Shown: piece after piece, positions 33,066-41,406 of the stretch
Layout: every line of letters starts with the position of its first letter
Numbering within the stretch: position 1 is the first letter of the stretch
Assembly: GCA_021787845.1 (NCBI GenBank)
Contig: JAJYLH010000048.1
Coordinates: forward strand, 1 to 43,515
DNA: 43,515 nt
Direction: 5' to 3'
From: Myxococcales bacterium
GTDB taxonomy: Bacteria > Myxococcota > Myxococcia > Myxococcales > JAJYLH01
Made by a program: the position numbers and the translations under genes
The notes under the pieces: generated by a model
Seen by the model: only the letters and a program-made list of their open reading frames with translations
What the model was told of the DNA's origin: nothing
Databases searched by the model: none

Positions 33066-33464
33066 ATGTCCGAGGTGTCCTACGCTTTCACCCGCACGCT
33101 TCCCGGCCGCGGCTTCACCGAGGTGGTCCAGCGCGCGCGCGACGAGCTGGCGGTCGAAGGGTTCGGCGTGCTGACCGAAATCGACGTGCAGGCGACGCTG
33201 AAGAAGAAGCTCGGCGTCGAGCGGCGGCCGTACCTCATTCTCGGAGCCTGCAACCCGCCGCTGGCGCACCGGGCGCTGACCGCCGAGCCGGCCATCGGCG
33301 TGCTCCTGCCGTGCAACGTCGACGTCGTCGAGGGCGAGGACGGCACGGTCAGCGTCCAGGCGGTGAACCCGCGCGAGCTGTTCAAGGTCGTCCGCCAGCC
33401 GGGCGTCGAGGAAATCGCCGAGCAGGTCGCGCAGAAGCTCGAGCGCGTGCTCGCCAGGATCTGA
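33066..33464 (+). CDS. DUF302 domain protein
   Basis: This 132-residue protein starts behind GGAGG at 33066. It is a single DUF302 domain: SYAFTRTLPGRGFTEVVQRARDELAVEGFGVLTEIDVQATLKKKLGVERRPYLILGACNPPLAHRALTAEPAIGVLLPCNVDVVEGEDGTVSVQAVNP. The motif YLILGACNPPLAHRAL is diagnostic. The fold is alpha/beta and is found in small cytoplasmic proteins often linked to oxidised-lipid or metal stress contexts; the biochemical role is not established. It is monocistronic, between divergent and convergent neighbours. Confidence 0.92.
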   Translation: MSEVSYAFTRTLPGRGFTEVVQRARDELAVEGFGVLTEIDVQATLKKKLGVERRPYLILGACNPPLAHRALTAEPAIGVLLPCNVDVVEGEDGTVSVQAVNPRELFKVVRQPGVEEIAEQVAQKLERVLARI

Positions 33465-33496
33465 CCGGCGTCGCCGCGCCCGTGGACGCGAAAAGC

Positions 33497-33541
33497 GGAT
33501 CGGACCGATCGGTCGGATCGGTCGGATCGGTCGGATCGGAG
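33497..33541. repeat. 9-bp tandem array GGATCGGTC x5
   Basis: Five consecutive 9-bp units (GGATCGGAC, CGATCGGTC, GGATCGGTC, GGATCGGTC, GGATCGGA-) lie just past the DUF302 stop and before the convergent stop of the SGNH gene. The 12-bp palindrome GACCGATCGGTC is included. Related arrays are at 35111-35159 and 14187-14209. Confidence 0.85.
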
Positions 33542-33589
33542 GGTGCGGGCAACTGGATAAGCAAACCACGCGAGTTGCACACGCCGTCT

Positions 33590-35011
33590 CTACGGCGGCG
33601 GCACGCACTCGAGCCCGTCGGCGCGCAGGTGCGCGGGCGAGAGCGCGTCGTTCTTCTCGACCTGGGCGAGGTCGATGTCCGGGATGCGCGCGTGGAGCAC
33701 CGGGTTCATCGCGTCGATGAAGACGTTCGCGAGAATCGCGTAGCCGGTGTCGGTGAAATGCACGTCGTCGAGGCTCAGCAGCCCGCCGTACGCCGCGACG
33801 GTCAGGTGCTCGCCGTTGACCTCGACGCCGTCCCGCTCGAGCTTCTCCGCGGCTGCCTTGAAATCGACCAGGTGCAGGTTCCGGTAGGGCTTCATCGCGT
33901 CCGCCAGCGCCTGGTCGTAGGCGTCGGTCTCCTGGTCGATCTGTTCTTTCTTGGCCTCGAAGCTCGCCTCGGTCTCCGTGCCCGCCGCGATGCTGTGGTC
34001 GTGAGCGATCTTCACATCCGGCAGGAACGTCAGCGACGGCATGTTCGCAATGAAGTACTGGCCGTGGAGCTTGCCGAGCCGCTGCATCATCTCGACGAGG
34101 AGCGGCTGCACCTGGTCGAGCGGCGTGATCTCTTCCGGGTGCACGTCGTCGGTCTGCGTCGCCGCCGGGTCGAGGTCGTTCGCCAAGAGGTCCGCCGAGA
34201 ACGCCACGTCCGGATCCTGCGCCTCGAGCCGGTCGATCTGCGAGGTCTTCACCGGAGCCATGAAATTGTTCGGACCCGACGTCATCGGATCTTCGACGAC
34301 GTGCTCCAGCAAGGCGAGATTCCCCGTCCCGCCGTTCAGGATCATCTTCACTGGCTCGCCGCCGATGGCGATGTCCCGCGGGGTCATCGTCGGGTCGATG
34401 CGCGCGAGAGCCAGGTCGATGTTGCCGTCGGGTCCGATGATCGACTGCGCCATCGACGGAATCATCGAGCCGAGCGTCGGCCCCACGCAGTCGGGCGTGA
34501 GCTGGGTCGGTTGAACCTGCGGCACGAACGCCGGCTGGAAGAGCGGCAGAGCCAGGAACACACCGGCGGCTTTCGCGAGCTGCCCGGAGTAGCCCCAAAT
34601 CTGCGAGTGCGGGTCGATGCCGCCGGACTGCGTGCCCTGGGTCAGGCTCGCGCCGAACGCCATCCACTCGAGCGGCACCCCGCGCGCCGCCGGGTCGTAG
34701 GTGAACAGCCCGTGGTCGAGCGCGTTCCCTCGCGAGCCGGTCACCTCGACGTCCACTGGCCCCGGCTTCGGCGCGCCCTGGAGCGTCACCGTCAGCGTCG
34801 TCGCGGTCGCCTGGAGGTCGTACGCCTCGATGCCGCCGAACTTGACGTCGGTAACCTGGCCGAGAGCGCTCACGTTGCCCGACAGCTTCACCTGGTACTG
34901 CCCGAACATCGAACCGTGCGAGGGCGACGCGGTCAGCGGCGGGCCGACGTTCTGCGGTCCGGAGCCACAGGCGGCGAGAACGGCGGCGAAAGCGAGGGCG
35001 AGGCGTCTCAT
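33590..35011 (-). CDS. SGNH/GDSL-family hydrolase lipoprotein with IPT-like domain
   Basis: This 473-residue lipoprotein (MRRLALAFAAVLAACGSG, Cys15) has an IPT/TIG-like beta domain (about 22-108: LTASPSHGSMFGQYQVKLSGNVSALGQVTDVKFGGIEAY). An SGNH-hydrolase domain follows. The block I serine is in AFGASLTQG (Ser122) and the block V Asp-His pair is in LDDVHFTDTGY (Asp415, His418). An Asn in the LNGGTGN stretch could be the block III residue. It is expected to hydrolyse esters (acyl, acetyl or lipid) at the cell surface. The domain is longer than usual, with a charged insert containing TETEASFEAKKEQIDQETD. The gene is bracketed by two GATCGG-type arrays. Confidence 0.85.
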   Translation of the reverse strand: MRRLALAFAAVLAACGSGPQNVGPPLTASPSHGSMFGQYQVKLSGNVSALGQVTDVKFGGIEAYDLQATATTLTVTLQGAPKPGPVDVEVTGSRGNALDHGLFTYDPAARGVPLEWMAFGASLTQGTQSGGIDPHSQIWGYSGQLAKAAGVFLALPLFQPAFVPQVQPTQLTPDCVGPTLGSMIPSMAQSIIGPDGNIDLALARIDPTMTPRDIAIGGEPVKMILNGGTGNLALLEHVVEDPMTSGPNNFMAPVKTSQIDRLEAQDPDVAFSADLLANDLDPAATQTDDVHPEEITPLDQVQPLLVEMMQRLGKLHGQYFIANMPSLTFLPDVKIAHDHSIAAGTETEASFEAKKEQIDQETDAYDQALADAMKPYRNLHLVDFKAAAEKLERDGVEVNGEHLTVAAYGGLLSLDDVHFTDTGYAILANVFIDAMNPVLHARIPDIDLAQVEKNDALSPAHLRADGLECVPPP

Positions 35012-35110
35012 CGGCCGGATCGGACAGGGGAAAGGACTTCGCGTCAAGTGGCGAGGAGGGACCGGGCTCAAGTTTCTCCCGTTCTCGGCGCGCCCTTCTC
35101 GGCCGGCCAA

Positions 35111-35159
35111 CGACCGATCAGACCGATCGGTCGGATCCGACTGATCGGTCCGATCGGAC
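35111..35159. repeat. GATCGG-type array upstream of the SGNH gene
   Basis: The stretch CGACCGATCAGACCGATCGG followed by TCGGATCCGACTGATCGGTC and CGATCGGACA repeats the 8-9 bp unit. It includes the palindrome GACCGATCGGTC seen in the array at 33497-33541. It lies about 100-150 bp upstream of the SGNH start, in the divergent region shared with the histidine kinase. Confidence 0.75.
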
Positions 35160-35275
35160 AGGTCACGGCGCGGGGACATGCGCGGAACCGGATGAAACCT
35201 ACCCCTGACGGGGATTTGTTCGGGCTCGGCCGGCCGCGTTACGCTCGACCGGATTCGTTCGCGCGGGGAGTCCTC

Positions 35276-36472
35276 TTGTCCGACCTTGCTCTCCCGCCGG
35301 AAGACGGCGGTCCGGCTCTCGACGGCGCTGACGGGCAGCGACAGGCCAGCCTCCATGCGGCAGGGCTGCTGTCGAGCCGCTTTCGCGCGGGGATGCGGCC
35401 GCTCGCCGTCGCGACCGGGCTGTTCGTCGCGCTCTCCGCGCCCGTCGCGGATTTCCTGCTCGAGCGCCACGACCTGACCCGCCGTTCACAAGCGCTCGCC
35501 CTCGACCTGGCGCGGACCGCCGGCGCACAACAGCAGGGCTTGCGCGAGGCACTGGAGCGCGCGGTTCGGACTCCACGCTCGGAAGAGATCGAGACGCTCC
35601 GGGTGGTCGGTTTCTTTTCCGGCCGGCTCCTCGCGCGAATCGCTCCGATGCCCGCCCGCGCCAGGTGGCCGACGGTCCAGAGCTCGGCGGCGTTCGTGCT
35701 CGACGGCCGGCCGGCGAAGCTCGAGGTCGTGGTCGGCGAGCCCGAATGGCTGCGCCGCGACCTGGTGCTCCTCGGCGTCTTCGGCGTGCTCGGCGCGGCG
35801 CTGGCCGTAGCGCTCTACTCGTTCCCGCTGCGGCTCTTGCGCGAGGAGGATCTGGTGCGGCTCTTCGCCTGGCGCTCGCAGCGCGCGGCGGAGGACGAAC
35901 GGCGGCGGCTCTCGCGCGACCTGCACGACGGCGTGGGGCAGGCGCTGGGCGCGGCGGCGGTGGCTCTCGTACGGTTGCAGGCGAAATCCGGACGCCCAGC
36001 AGAAGCGCTGGAGGCGAGCCGGCTGGTCGACGCCGCGTTGGACGAGGTCCGGCGGGTCGCGCGCGGCTTGCGCCCGCCGACGCTCGACGACCTGGGTCTG
36101 AGCGCGGCGCTGGAAGGGCTCGGGCGCGAGGCCTCGACGGCGGGGCTCCAGGTGAGCGTCGAGGCGGAGCCGCTCGGGCGGGTCGGCGCCGAGCTGGAGC
36201 AGGCGTGCTTTCGGCTTGCGCAGGAGGGGCTCGCGAACGTCGTCCGCCACGCGCGGGCGAAGCGCGCGCGGGTGCGCCTGTGGCGCCGGCGCGAAGAGGT
36301 GGTGCTCGAGGTCGAGGACGACGGGGGCGGGTTCGTGCCGGGGAAGGTGCTGGGCCTGGGGCTCGTTGGCGCGCGCGAGCGAGCGGAGCGGCTCGGCGGC
36401 CGCTTCACCGTCGACAGCGCTCCGGGGAAGGGCACCCGCTTGACGGCAGTGCTGCCGTGGTCGGAGGCTTGA
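35276..36472 (+). CDS. NarL/DegS-type sensor histidine kinase
   Basis: This kinase of about 398 residues has two TM helices (PLAVATGLFVALSAPVADFLL and LVLLGVFGVLGAALAVALYSFPL) enclosing a short periplasmic sensor of about 80 residues. A HisKA_3 dimerisation helix follows, with the phospho-acceptor in SRDLHDGVGQALG (His217). A HATPase_c domain follows: LAQEGLANVVRHARAKRARV as N-box, VEDDGGGFVP as G1, GLGLVGARERAERLGGRFTVDSAPGKGTRL as G2. It senses an unknown periplasmic signal and phosphorylates the response regulator encoded 1 nt downstream. The start is uncertain: TTG at 35276 has GGGGAG five bases before it; ATG codons at 35192 and 35394 are alternatives. Confidence 0.9.
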   Translation: MSDLALPPEDGGPALDGADGQRQASLHAAGLLSSRFRAGMRPLAVATGLFVALSAPVADFLLERHDLTRRSQALALDLARTAGAQQQGLREALERAVRTPRSEEIETLRVVGFFSGRLLARIAPMPARARWPTVQSSAAFVLDGRPAKLEVVVGEPEWLRRDLVLLGVFGVLGAALAVALYSFPLRLLREEDLVRLFAWRSQRAAEDERRRLSRDLHDGVGQALGAAAVALVRLQAKSGRPAEALEASRLVDAALDEVRRVARGLRPPTLDDLGLSAALEGLGREASTAGLQVSVEAEPLGRVGAELEQACFRLAQEGLANVVRHARAKRARVRLWRRREEVVLEVEDDGGGFVPGKVLGLGLVGARERAERLGGRFTVDSAPGKGTRLTAVLPWSEA

Positions 36473-36473
36473 G

Positions 36474-37085
36474 GTGGGCGAGAGCATTCGGGTGGTGCTG
36501 GTGGACGATCACCGGATCCTGCGCGAGGGCGTGCGGCGGCTGTTGTCGGAGTGGCCGGGCGCGCCGGCGATCGAGGTGGCGGGCGAGGCGGACTCCGGGA
36601 ACGAGGCGGTGCCGCTGCTCCAGAGGCTCGCGCCAGAGGTCGCGGTGATCGACCTGGCGCTGCCGGGCCTGGGCGGCGTCGAGGTGTGCCGGCTGGCGCG
36701 CGGGATGGGCATCCGGGTGGTGGTCCTCTCGATGCACGCGTCGGTCGAGCACGTGCGGCAGGCGCGCGGCGCGGGCGCGGGCGCGTACGTGGTCAAGGGA
36801 GCGGGGACCGCGGAGCTCGCGGACGCCATTCGCCAGGTTGCCTCGGGCCGCGAAGGGCCGTTCCCCGAGACCGGTCCCGACCCGCTGGCGCTCCTGACCG
36901 CCCGGGAGCGCGAGGTGCTCATCGAGGTCGCCCGCGGCCGGACGAACCGCGCCATCGCCCGGGCGCTGGGCATCTCCGCGCACACCGTCAACACCCACCG
37001 CACCCACTTGATGGACAAGCTCGAGGTCCACGACGCCATCGCCCTCGCGCGCCTCGCCGTCCGCGCGGGCCTATTGCCGTCGTGA
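36474..37085 (+). CDS. NarL/FixJ-family response regulator
   Basis: This 203-residue regulator has a receiver domain with the acidic pair Asp11-Asp12, phospho-acceptor Asp60 (VAVIDLALPG), a Ser/Thr position at VVLSMHAS and Lys108 (AYVVKGAG). A LuxR-type HTH covers about 137-195 (LTAREREVLIEVARGRTNRAIARALGISAHTVNTHRTHLMDKLEVHDAI). The GTG start follows the kinase stop almost directly, with GGAGG inside the end of the kinase gene, so the pair is translationally coupled. Targets are unknown. Confidence 0.95.
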   Translation: MGESIRVVLVDDHRILREGVRRLLSEWPGAPAIEVAGEADSGNEAVPLLQRLAPEVAVIDLALPGLGGVEVCRLARGMGIRVVVLSMHASVEHVRQARGAGAGAYVVKGAGTAELADAIRQVASGREGPFPETGPDPLALLTAREREVLIEVARGRTNRAIARALGISAHTVNTHRTHLMDKLEVHDAIALARLAVRAGLLPS

Positions 37086-37317
37086 CCGGGGGCGACGCGC
37101 CAATCCTGGGCGGTCCTTCCGAACGTGGTCGGACGAGCGATGAGCGCGGTGCCATCCGATTCGACCGAATCTTCAAACCGCGCTTAGTGGGCTGGCATGG
37201 CTTGAGGCGCGTGGCGAAAACGGAGCCGTCGAATCCGTTAGCGAACTTCCTGGGCTGCCCACGTAGAGGGTGTAGCCAAAGAGCGGATGCAAGCACAGGC
37301 CAGAACCGCTCGCCCCT

Positions 37318-37881
37318 TCAGAAGGGTAGCTCCGGCTCGACGAGCTGCGCGAGCTTGTCGAGGCTCTGGGCCCAGCCGTAGGGGGCGCCGTTGGCCATCG
37401 GGCCGACGGGGATGCCGGCCTGCTCGATGTCCAGCGTGGTGCCGCCCTCGACGGGGGTGAAGGCGATGGTGACCCGCAGCTCGCCGGGAGCCGACGGGTC
37501 GCCGGACTCGAAGCTGTCGGTGTGCACGAGGCGCCGGCCCGGAACCAACTCGAGGTAGCGACCGCTGAAAGTGCTGCTCCACGACTTGTTGACGGTGTAG
37601 AACGACACTCGGAACTTGCCGCCGACCCTCGCGTCCATCTCGTGCGTGCGCGCGACCATCCCGTGCGGCGGGAGCCAGGCGGCGAGCGCATCGGGATCGA
37701 CGAACGCGCTGTAGACCCGCTCGGCCGGCGCACAGAGCGTGCGCTTCAGGCGGAGCGTCACGGTCTCGTTGTCGTTCCGGGTCACGAGAGCGGTCGTCGC
37801 GCCGACCTCGAAGGGACGTCCCTCGGGCGGCGGCTGGGGCATGTCCAGATGGCTCGGGACCTTGGTCGGCTTTTGCGTCAT
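37318..37881 (-). CDS. SRPBCC / AHSA1-type (START-like) protein
   Basis: This 187-residue protein starts behind a near-perfect AAGGAGG site at 37881. The SRPBCC fold covers about 40-180: VTLRLKRTLCAPAERVYSAFVDPDALAAWLPPHGMVARTHEMDARVGGKFRVSFYTVNKSWSSTFSGRYLELVPGRRLVHTDSFESGD, then LRVTIAFTPVEGGTTLDIEQAGIP..GWAQSLDKLAQLVEPELPF. Members of this group (activator of Hsp90 ATPase homologue 1-like) bind hydrophobic ligands; many are uncharacterised. It stands alone, next to a repeat-rich region. Confidence 0.9.
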   Translation of the reverse strand: MTQKPTKVPSHLDMPQPPPEGRPFEVGATTALVTRNDNETVTLRLKRTLCAPAERVYSAFVDPDALAAWLPPHGMVARTHEMDARVGGKFRVSFYTVNKSWSSTFSGRYLELVPGRRLVHTDSFESGDPSAPGELRVTIAFTPVEGGTTLDIEQAGIPVGPMANGAPYGWAQSLDKLAQLVEPELPF

Positions 37882-38029
37882 CGCTGGCCTCCTTCTGTTC
37901 CTGCCGTTGCCGCGCGTCCGGTCGGGGCGCAGAGACGCGCCGGCGCCGACGAAGCTAGTCACGCTCGTCCCGGCGCGGAAGGGAGCCGCCAGACACGACG
38001 AGGAGAGTCTACCGGGTCGCGCACGGCGC

Positions 38030-38120
38030 CGGCCCAACCCCGACACGGACGTGCCCGGCTCCAAGAACGTCAGCCGGACGGGCACGCGATCAACCATGGC
38101 CATCCGGTTCACACGCTTGC
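38030..38120. repeat. Palindromic intergenic element, diverged copy
   Basis: CCGACACGGACGTGCCCGGCTCCAAGAACGTCAGCCGGACGGGCACG matches the reverse of the TTGGAGCCGGGCACGTCAGTGCC core. It is followed by GCCATCCGGTTCACACGCTTG, a diverged form of the terminal TATCCGGTTGACACACTTG. The copy is degraded and lies in the repeat cluster upstream of the radical SAM operon. Confidence 0.55.
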
Positions 38121-38208
38121 CGGTCGATCGTTGTAGGGCGGGACCTTATCCCATAAGCGCTGACCTATCGCCCGATTCGCTCGGATTCCCCGCGTTTCGC
38201 GCCATTCC

Positions 38209-38280
38209 GTAGGGCGGGGGCTTGTCCCCCGCCGCGATGCCGATGTCGCGGAAACGGCGGGGGACAAGCCCCCGCCCTAC
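38209..38280. repeat. Perfect 26-bp inverted repeat (GTAGGGCGGGGGCTTG family)
   Basis: The arms at 38209-38234 (GTAGGGCGGGGGCTTGTCCC...) and 38255-38280 are exact inverted copies over 26 bases, around a 20-nt loop. A partial degraded relative (GTAGGGCGGGACCTTATCCC) starts near 38134. Perfect pairing suggests a recent or conserved element. It is also able to form a strong cruciform or terminator-like stem. Confidence 0.9.
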
Positions 38281-38294
38281 GATCTTGCCGGTCA

Positions 38295-38393
38295 TTGGAG
38301 CCGGGCACGTCAGTGCCCGGGTCGACCCGGGACGCCGTATCCGACCCGGACACTCGCGTGTCCGCTCCAAGTGCGTCAACCGGATCGGCATGG
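38295..38393. repeat. Palindromic intergenic element copy with conserved right end
   Basis: TTGGAGCCGGGCACGTCAGTGCCCGGGTCGACCCGGG opens the copy, and CCGACCCGGACACTCGCGTGTCCGCTCCAAGTGCGTCAACCGGATCGGCAT closes it. Read in reverse complement, the end is ATGCCGATCCGGTTGACGCACTTGGAG, matching the left end of the copies at 4012 and 8834. It starts 15 nt after the 26-bp inverted repeat, as part of a cluster of three palindromes. Confidence 0.8.
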
Positions 38394-38447
38394 GATCAAC
38401 CAGGGCGACTTCTCGAGGCCCCCGGGTCTGAGGGCTCACGCGGCCAG

Positions 38448-38477
38448 TTGACTTCTGCACTGGCGAGCGCCTAACGT
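38448..38477 (+). promoter_or_regulatory. Possible promoter of the radical SAM operon, leaderless start
   Basis: TTGACT (38448-38453) and TAACGT (38472-38477) are 18 nt apart. A transcript start about 7 nt later would fall at or next to the GTG codons at 38486 and 38492. No Shine-Dalgarno sequence is present, consistent with a leaderless mRNA. Confidence 0.4.
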
Positions 38478-38485
38478 TGCCTCTC

Positions 38486-39874
38486 GTGTCGGTGCACGTA
38501 CTCTTGGTCAACCACCAGGCCAGCGTCACTCGCAGCCCCAACCTGGGCCTCGGGTACCTGGCTGCCGCGTTGGAGCAGGCCGGGCACGAGGTGACCGTGG
38601 CCGACGTGGCTCAGCGCCGCTGGACGCCGGCGCGCGTCCGGCGGATGGCGGTGGACCGGCGCTGGGACCTCGTCGGGATCCAGAGCTACTCGTGCGGAAT
38701 CGACGATGCCCGCCGGCTGGCGCGCTTCATCAAAGAGCGGCGTCCGGAGACCCGCATCGTCATCGGCGGGCGGCACGTGGATGCGCTCCCCGAAGAGACC
38801 CTGGCCGGCGAACGGGCTTTCGACTATGCGCTGACGGGCGAGTGCGAAGGGGCTTTGCCCGAACTCGTCGCGCGCCTCGACGATGGCGGGGCGGCGCTCG
38901 ATGAGGTCCCCAACCTGTACTACCGGCAAGGCGCGCTCGTCCAGCGCGGTCCGCACACCGCTCGGGCCGACCCGAACCATCCCGTGATGCCCGCCTGGCA
39001 CCACATCCCGCCGGCGAGCTACCCCGTCGCGCCCTTGGGGACCTTCGTCCGCGCGCTGCCCATCGCGCCCATCATCACCTCGCGCGGCTGCTCCTATCGC
39101 TGTCAGTTCTGCGCGGCGCCCTCCGCGGGACGGTCGCTTTGCCTGCGTTCACCCGAGGCGGTGCTGGAGGAGATACGTTATCTCGTCCGACATCACTCGG
39201 TGCGCGAGATCCAGATCCTCGACGACAACTTCACCTCCCGCAAGGCTCACGCCCGGGCGGTGTGCGAAGGCATCTTGAGGTCGGGCCTGAAGCTCGCACT
39301 TTCGCTTCCCAACGGGGTGCGGCTGGACCGGCTGGACGCCGAGCTGCTCGGGCTTCTCGAACGCGCCGGCTGCTACTCGGTCACCGTCGGGATCGAGTCG
39401 GGCGTCCCGCGGGTCCTGTCCGAGATGAAACGGGACGTGACCCTGGACACGGTCCGGCAGCAGCTCGATTTGATTCGGCAGGTGACCAGCATCCGGGTGA
39501 CTGGGAACTTCCTCATCGGCTTGCCGGGAGAGACGCTGGACGACATTCGGCAGACCATCGACTTCGCCTGTTCGGCGCCCCTCCACCGCGCCCAGTTCGC
39601 CGCCTTTCTCCCTCTGCCGGGCTCGCCCCTGTTCGACCGGCTGAGATCCGAGGGCAAGCTGCTCGATACCGACTTCTCGGCGCTGCGCTACGAAGCGGGG
39701 AGGTTCGCCTACGTGCCAGACGGCATGAGCGCCGGCCAGCTCAAGCGCGCGCTCTGGCGCGCCTTCCTTCGCTTCTACGGGCGCCCCGCGGTCCTGGCCG
39801 GGCTCGCGCCGGAGGTCCGAGGCGTCGGCCATCTCGGCCATCTCATGTCCCGGTTGAGGGCGAGATATTGGTGA
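38486..39874 (+). CDS. B12-binding-domain radical SAM enzyme (first)
   Basis: This protein of about 462 residues has an N-terminal cobalamin-binding Rossmann-like domain: SVHVLLVNHQASVTRSPNLGLGYLAAALEQAGHEVTVADV, then DLVGIQSYSCGIDDARRLARFIKERRPETRIVIGGRH. A radical SAM barrel follows, with the 4Fe-4S motif TSRGCSYRCQFCAAPS (Cys202, 206, 209 from the GTG start) and the later motifs IQILDDNF, VTVGIESGVPRVL and FLIGLPGETLDDI. Enzymes of this class (class B methylase-like, BchE-like) methylate or rearrange unactivated carbons; the substrate is unknown. Without a DxHxxG motif the cobalamin would be base-off without His ligation, as is usual here. A TTG at 38477 is an alternative start. The stop overlaps the next gene by 4 nt (GTGA). 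Confidence 0.88.
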   Translation: MSVHVLLVNHQASVTRSPNLGLGYLAAALEQAGHEVTVADVAQRRWTPARVRRMAVDRRWDLVGIQSYSCGIDDARRLARFIKERRPETRIVIGGRHVDALPEETLAGERAFDYALTGECEGALPELVARLDDGGAALDEVPNLYYRQGALVQRGPHTARADPNHPVMPAWHHIPPASYPVAPLGTFVRALPIAPIITSRGCSYRCQFCAAPSAGRSLCLRSPEAVLEEIRYLVRHHSVREIQILDDNFTSRKAHARAVCEGILRSGLKLALSLPNGVRLDRLDAELLGLLERAGCYSVTVGIESGVPRVLSEMKRDVTLDTVRQQLDLIRQVTSIRVTGNFLIGLPGETLDDIRQTIDFACSAPLHRAQFAAFLPLPGSPLFDRLRSEGKLLDTDFSALRYEAGRFAYVPDGMSAGQLKRALWRAFLRFYGRPAVLAGLAPEVRGVGHLGHLMSRLRARYW

Positions 39875-41406
39875 GGCGCGCTAGCGGAGGGTTGGTGCTG
39901 GCCGGGTTGCTGGCGCCGGACCTGCTCTTCGGTCCTCCGGGTCTGGCCGTGCCGCACCTCCTGCTGGTGCTCTTCCTGGTGCGAGCGACCCGGCCCCGGA
40001 CGATGGCGTGCTCGGGGCTGGGCAGGCGGGCATGGCGCGCGTTCCTGCTGGCTCTGGGCCTCGCCGGGACGCTCCTCTACCTGCCGGGATCGGTGCTGCT
40101 GACGACCTTTGATGCCCGCGTGGCGGTGTTGCTGGTGGTCGCCGCGTTCCTGATCTACGCGCTCTCGCATCCGGCGGGACCCCGCGCGTTCCGCATCACG
40201 CTGGGCCTGTTCTGCGCTTGCTCTTTCGGCTCCGTGGGCCTGTTGGCGAGCGCCTTCATCTTGCAGAACACGGAGCACCTGAAGCTGGCCCCGGCTCCGA
40301 GCCGCATGGCCGTCGGGGGATACCATCGGCCCCAGCGCCGGTACCGGTTCGCCTTTGGCGATGCCGGTCTGGTCCGCGTGTTCCTGCCCTACCGGCGTCA
40401 GGCCGAGACCTTCTCGCTTCTTCAGCCGGCGCTCCCGCCCACTCTCACCCGCTCCGGCGTCACCGCTCGCGTGGCGGCCCATTCGCCAGCGGGAACCATC
40501 ATCACGGTGGACTGGCTCGCGGGACCCCGGGTGCTGGACGCCCGGGACTTCCACACGCTTGCGGCCACGCACGTGGAGGGCGACCGGATGGAGGGCCGGC
40601 ATCACTTCGTCGGCGTGGCCTTCGATCCTCGGCGGAACCAAGTCGTCGCGGTGCAGGGTGGCTGCGGCATCCTGCGCTACTCGTTCCCGACCCTGGAGCC
40701 GGTGGGTCGCGAGACCTGCGCGGACGCGTCGTTGCGCCGAATGGCGCCCCTCTTCCTCGGCGAGCCGGTGGAGGACGCCGTCCTGACCGCGGAGGACCGG
40801 CTCATCATCACGACCTGGCCCGGATACGTGCTCGCCTATGACCTCTCCCGCGCCCGGACCACCGCCGTCACCTGGCTGCCGGGCCCCACCGGGAACGCGG
40901 TCTTGGCCCACGATGGACGGAGCATCTTCGTCTCGTCCGTCCTCACCGGACGCGTCTACCGGCTTCGGCTCCCCGATCTGGCCATCCTCGAGCGATACAC
41001 GCTCGAGCGAGGGATCCGCTACGCCACACGCGACCCGCGCAGCGACCTCCTCCTGGTGTCGAACTACTTCGACGGCGGTATCAGCGTCCTCGATCCGGCC
41101 GACGGCGATGTCGTGGCGCGCGTCACCGTGCCTCCCCGAGTCCAGTGGCTCCAGCCCTCCCCTGACGGATCTCTGCTGGTGGTGTCGCACTCCCAAGGCG
41201 TGACGCTGCTCGACCTGAAACGGCTCCTGGCCGAGCGCCCCGAAGAGAAGCCGCCGGTCACCTACCCATACTACCTTTCCCGGCCGAGTTACTTCCTCGA
41301 CTACGATCGCACCAACCTGCCTCTGAACGCGGAGACCATGCTGGCTTGGGTGCTCGCGGCGTTGGCAGTGATCTCTTTCGTTCGCCGCGAACCGGGTGTC
41401 CCGTGA
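39871..41406 (+). CDS. Polytopic membrane protein with beta-propeller domain
   Basis: This 511-residue protein starts GTG (MRRASGGLVLAGLLAPDLLFG) within the stop of the preceding gene (GTGA). The first about 130 residues hold four hydrophobic segments (about 6-36, 52-74, 79-96, 107-130). About 350 soluble residues follow that look like a WD/YVTN-type propeller: HFVGVAFDPRRNQVVAVQGGCGILRYSFPTLEPV, NAVLAHDGRSIFVSSVLTGRVYRLRLPDLAILERY, YATRDPRSDLLLVSNYFDGGISVLDPADGDVVARVTVPPRVQWLQPSPDGSLLVVSHSQGVTLLDL. A last TM (MLAWVLAALAVISFV) ends the protein. The topology would place the propeller in the periplasm. I know no named family for this combination; it may scaffold or sense for the two enzymes on either side. 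Confidence 0.8.
   Translation: MRRASGGLVLAGLLAPDLLFGPPGLAVPHLLLVLFLVRATRPRTMACSGLGRRAWRAFLLALGLAGTLLYLPGSVLLTTFDARVAVLLVVAAFLIYALSHPAGPRAFRITLGLFCACSFGSVGLLASAFILQNTEHLKLAPAPSRMAVGGYHRPQRRYRFAFGDAGLVRVFLPYRRQAETFSLLQPALPPTLTRSGVTARVAAHSPAGTIITVDWLAGPRVLDARDFHTLAATHVEGDRMEGRHHFVGVAFDPRRNQVVAVQGGCGILRYSFPTLEPVGRETCADASLRRMAPLFLGEPVEDAVLTAEDRLIITTWPGYVLAYDLSRARTTAVTWLPGPTGNAVLAHDGRSIFVSSVLTGRVYRLRLPDLAILERYTLERGIRYATRDPRSDLLLVSNYFDGGISVLDPADGDVVARVTVPPRVQWLQPSPDGSLLVVSHSQGVTLLDLKRLLAERPEEKPPVTYPYYLSRPSYFLDYDRTNLPLNAETMLAWVLAALAVISFVRREPGVP

Noticed and set aside
32940-34667. Upstream extension of the first FG-GAP lipoprotein frame
   Set aside because: The signal peptide with lipobox starts at 32939; the extension runs antisense to the DUF302 gene and out of frame through the SGNH gene.
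32960-35191. Upstream extension of the histidine kinase frame on the plus strand
   Set aside because: It overlaps the DUF302 gene in another frame and is antisense to the SGNH gene; kinase homology begins only after about 35280.
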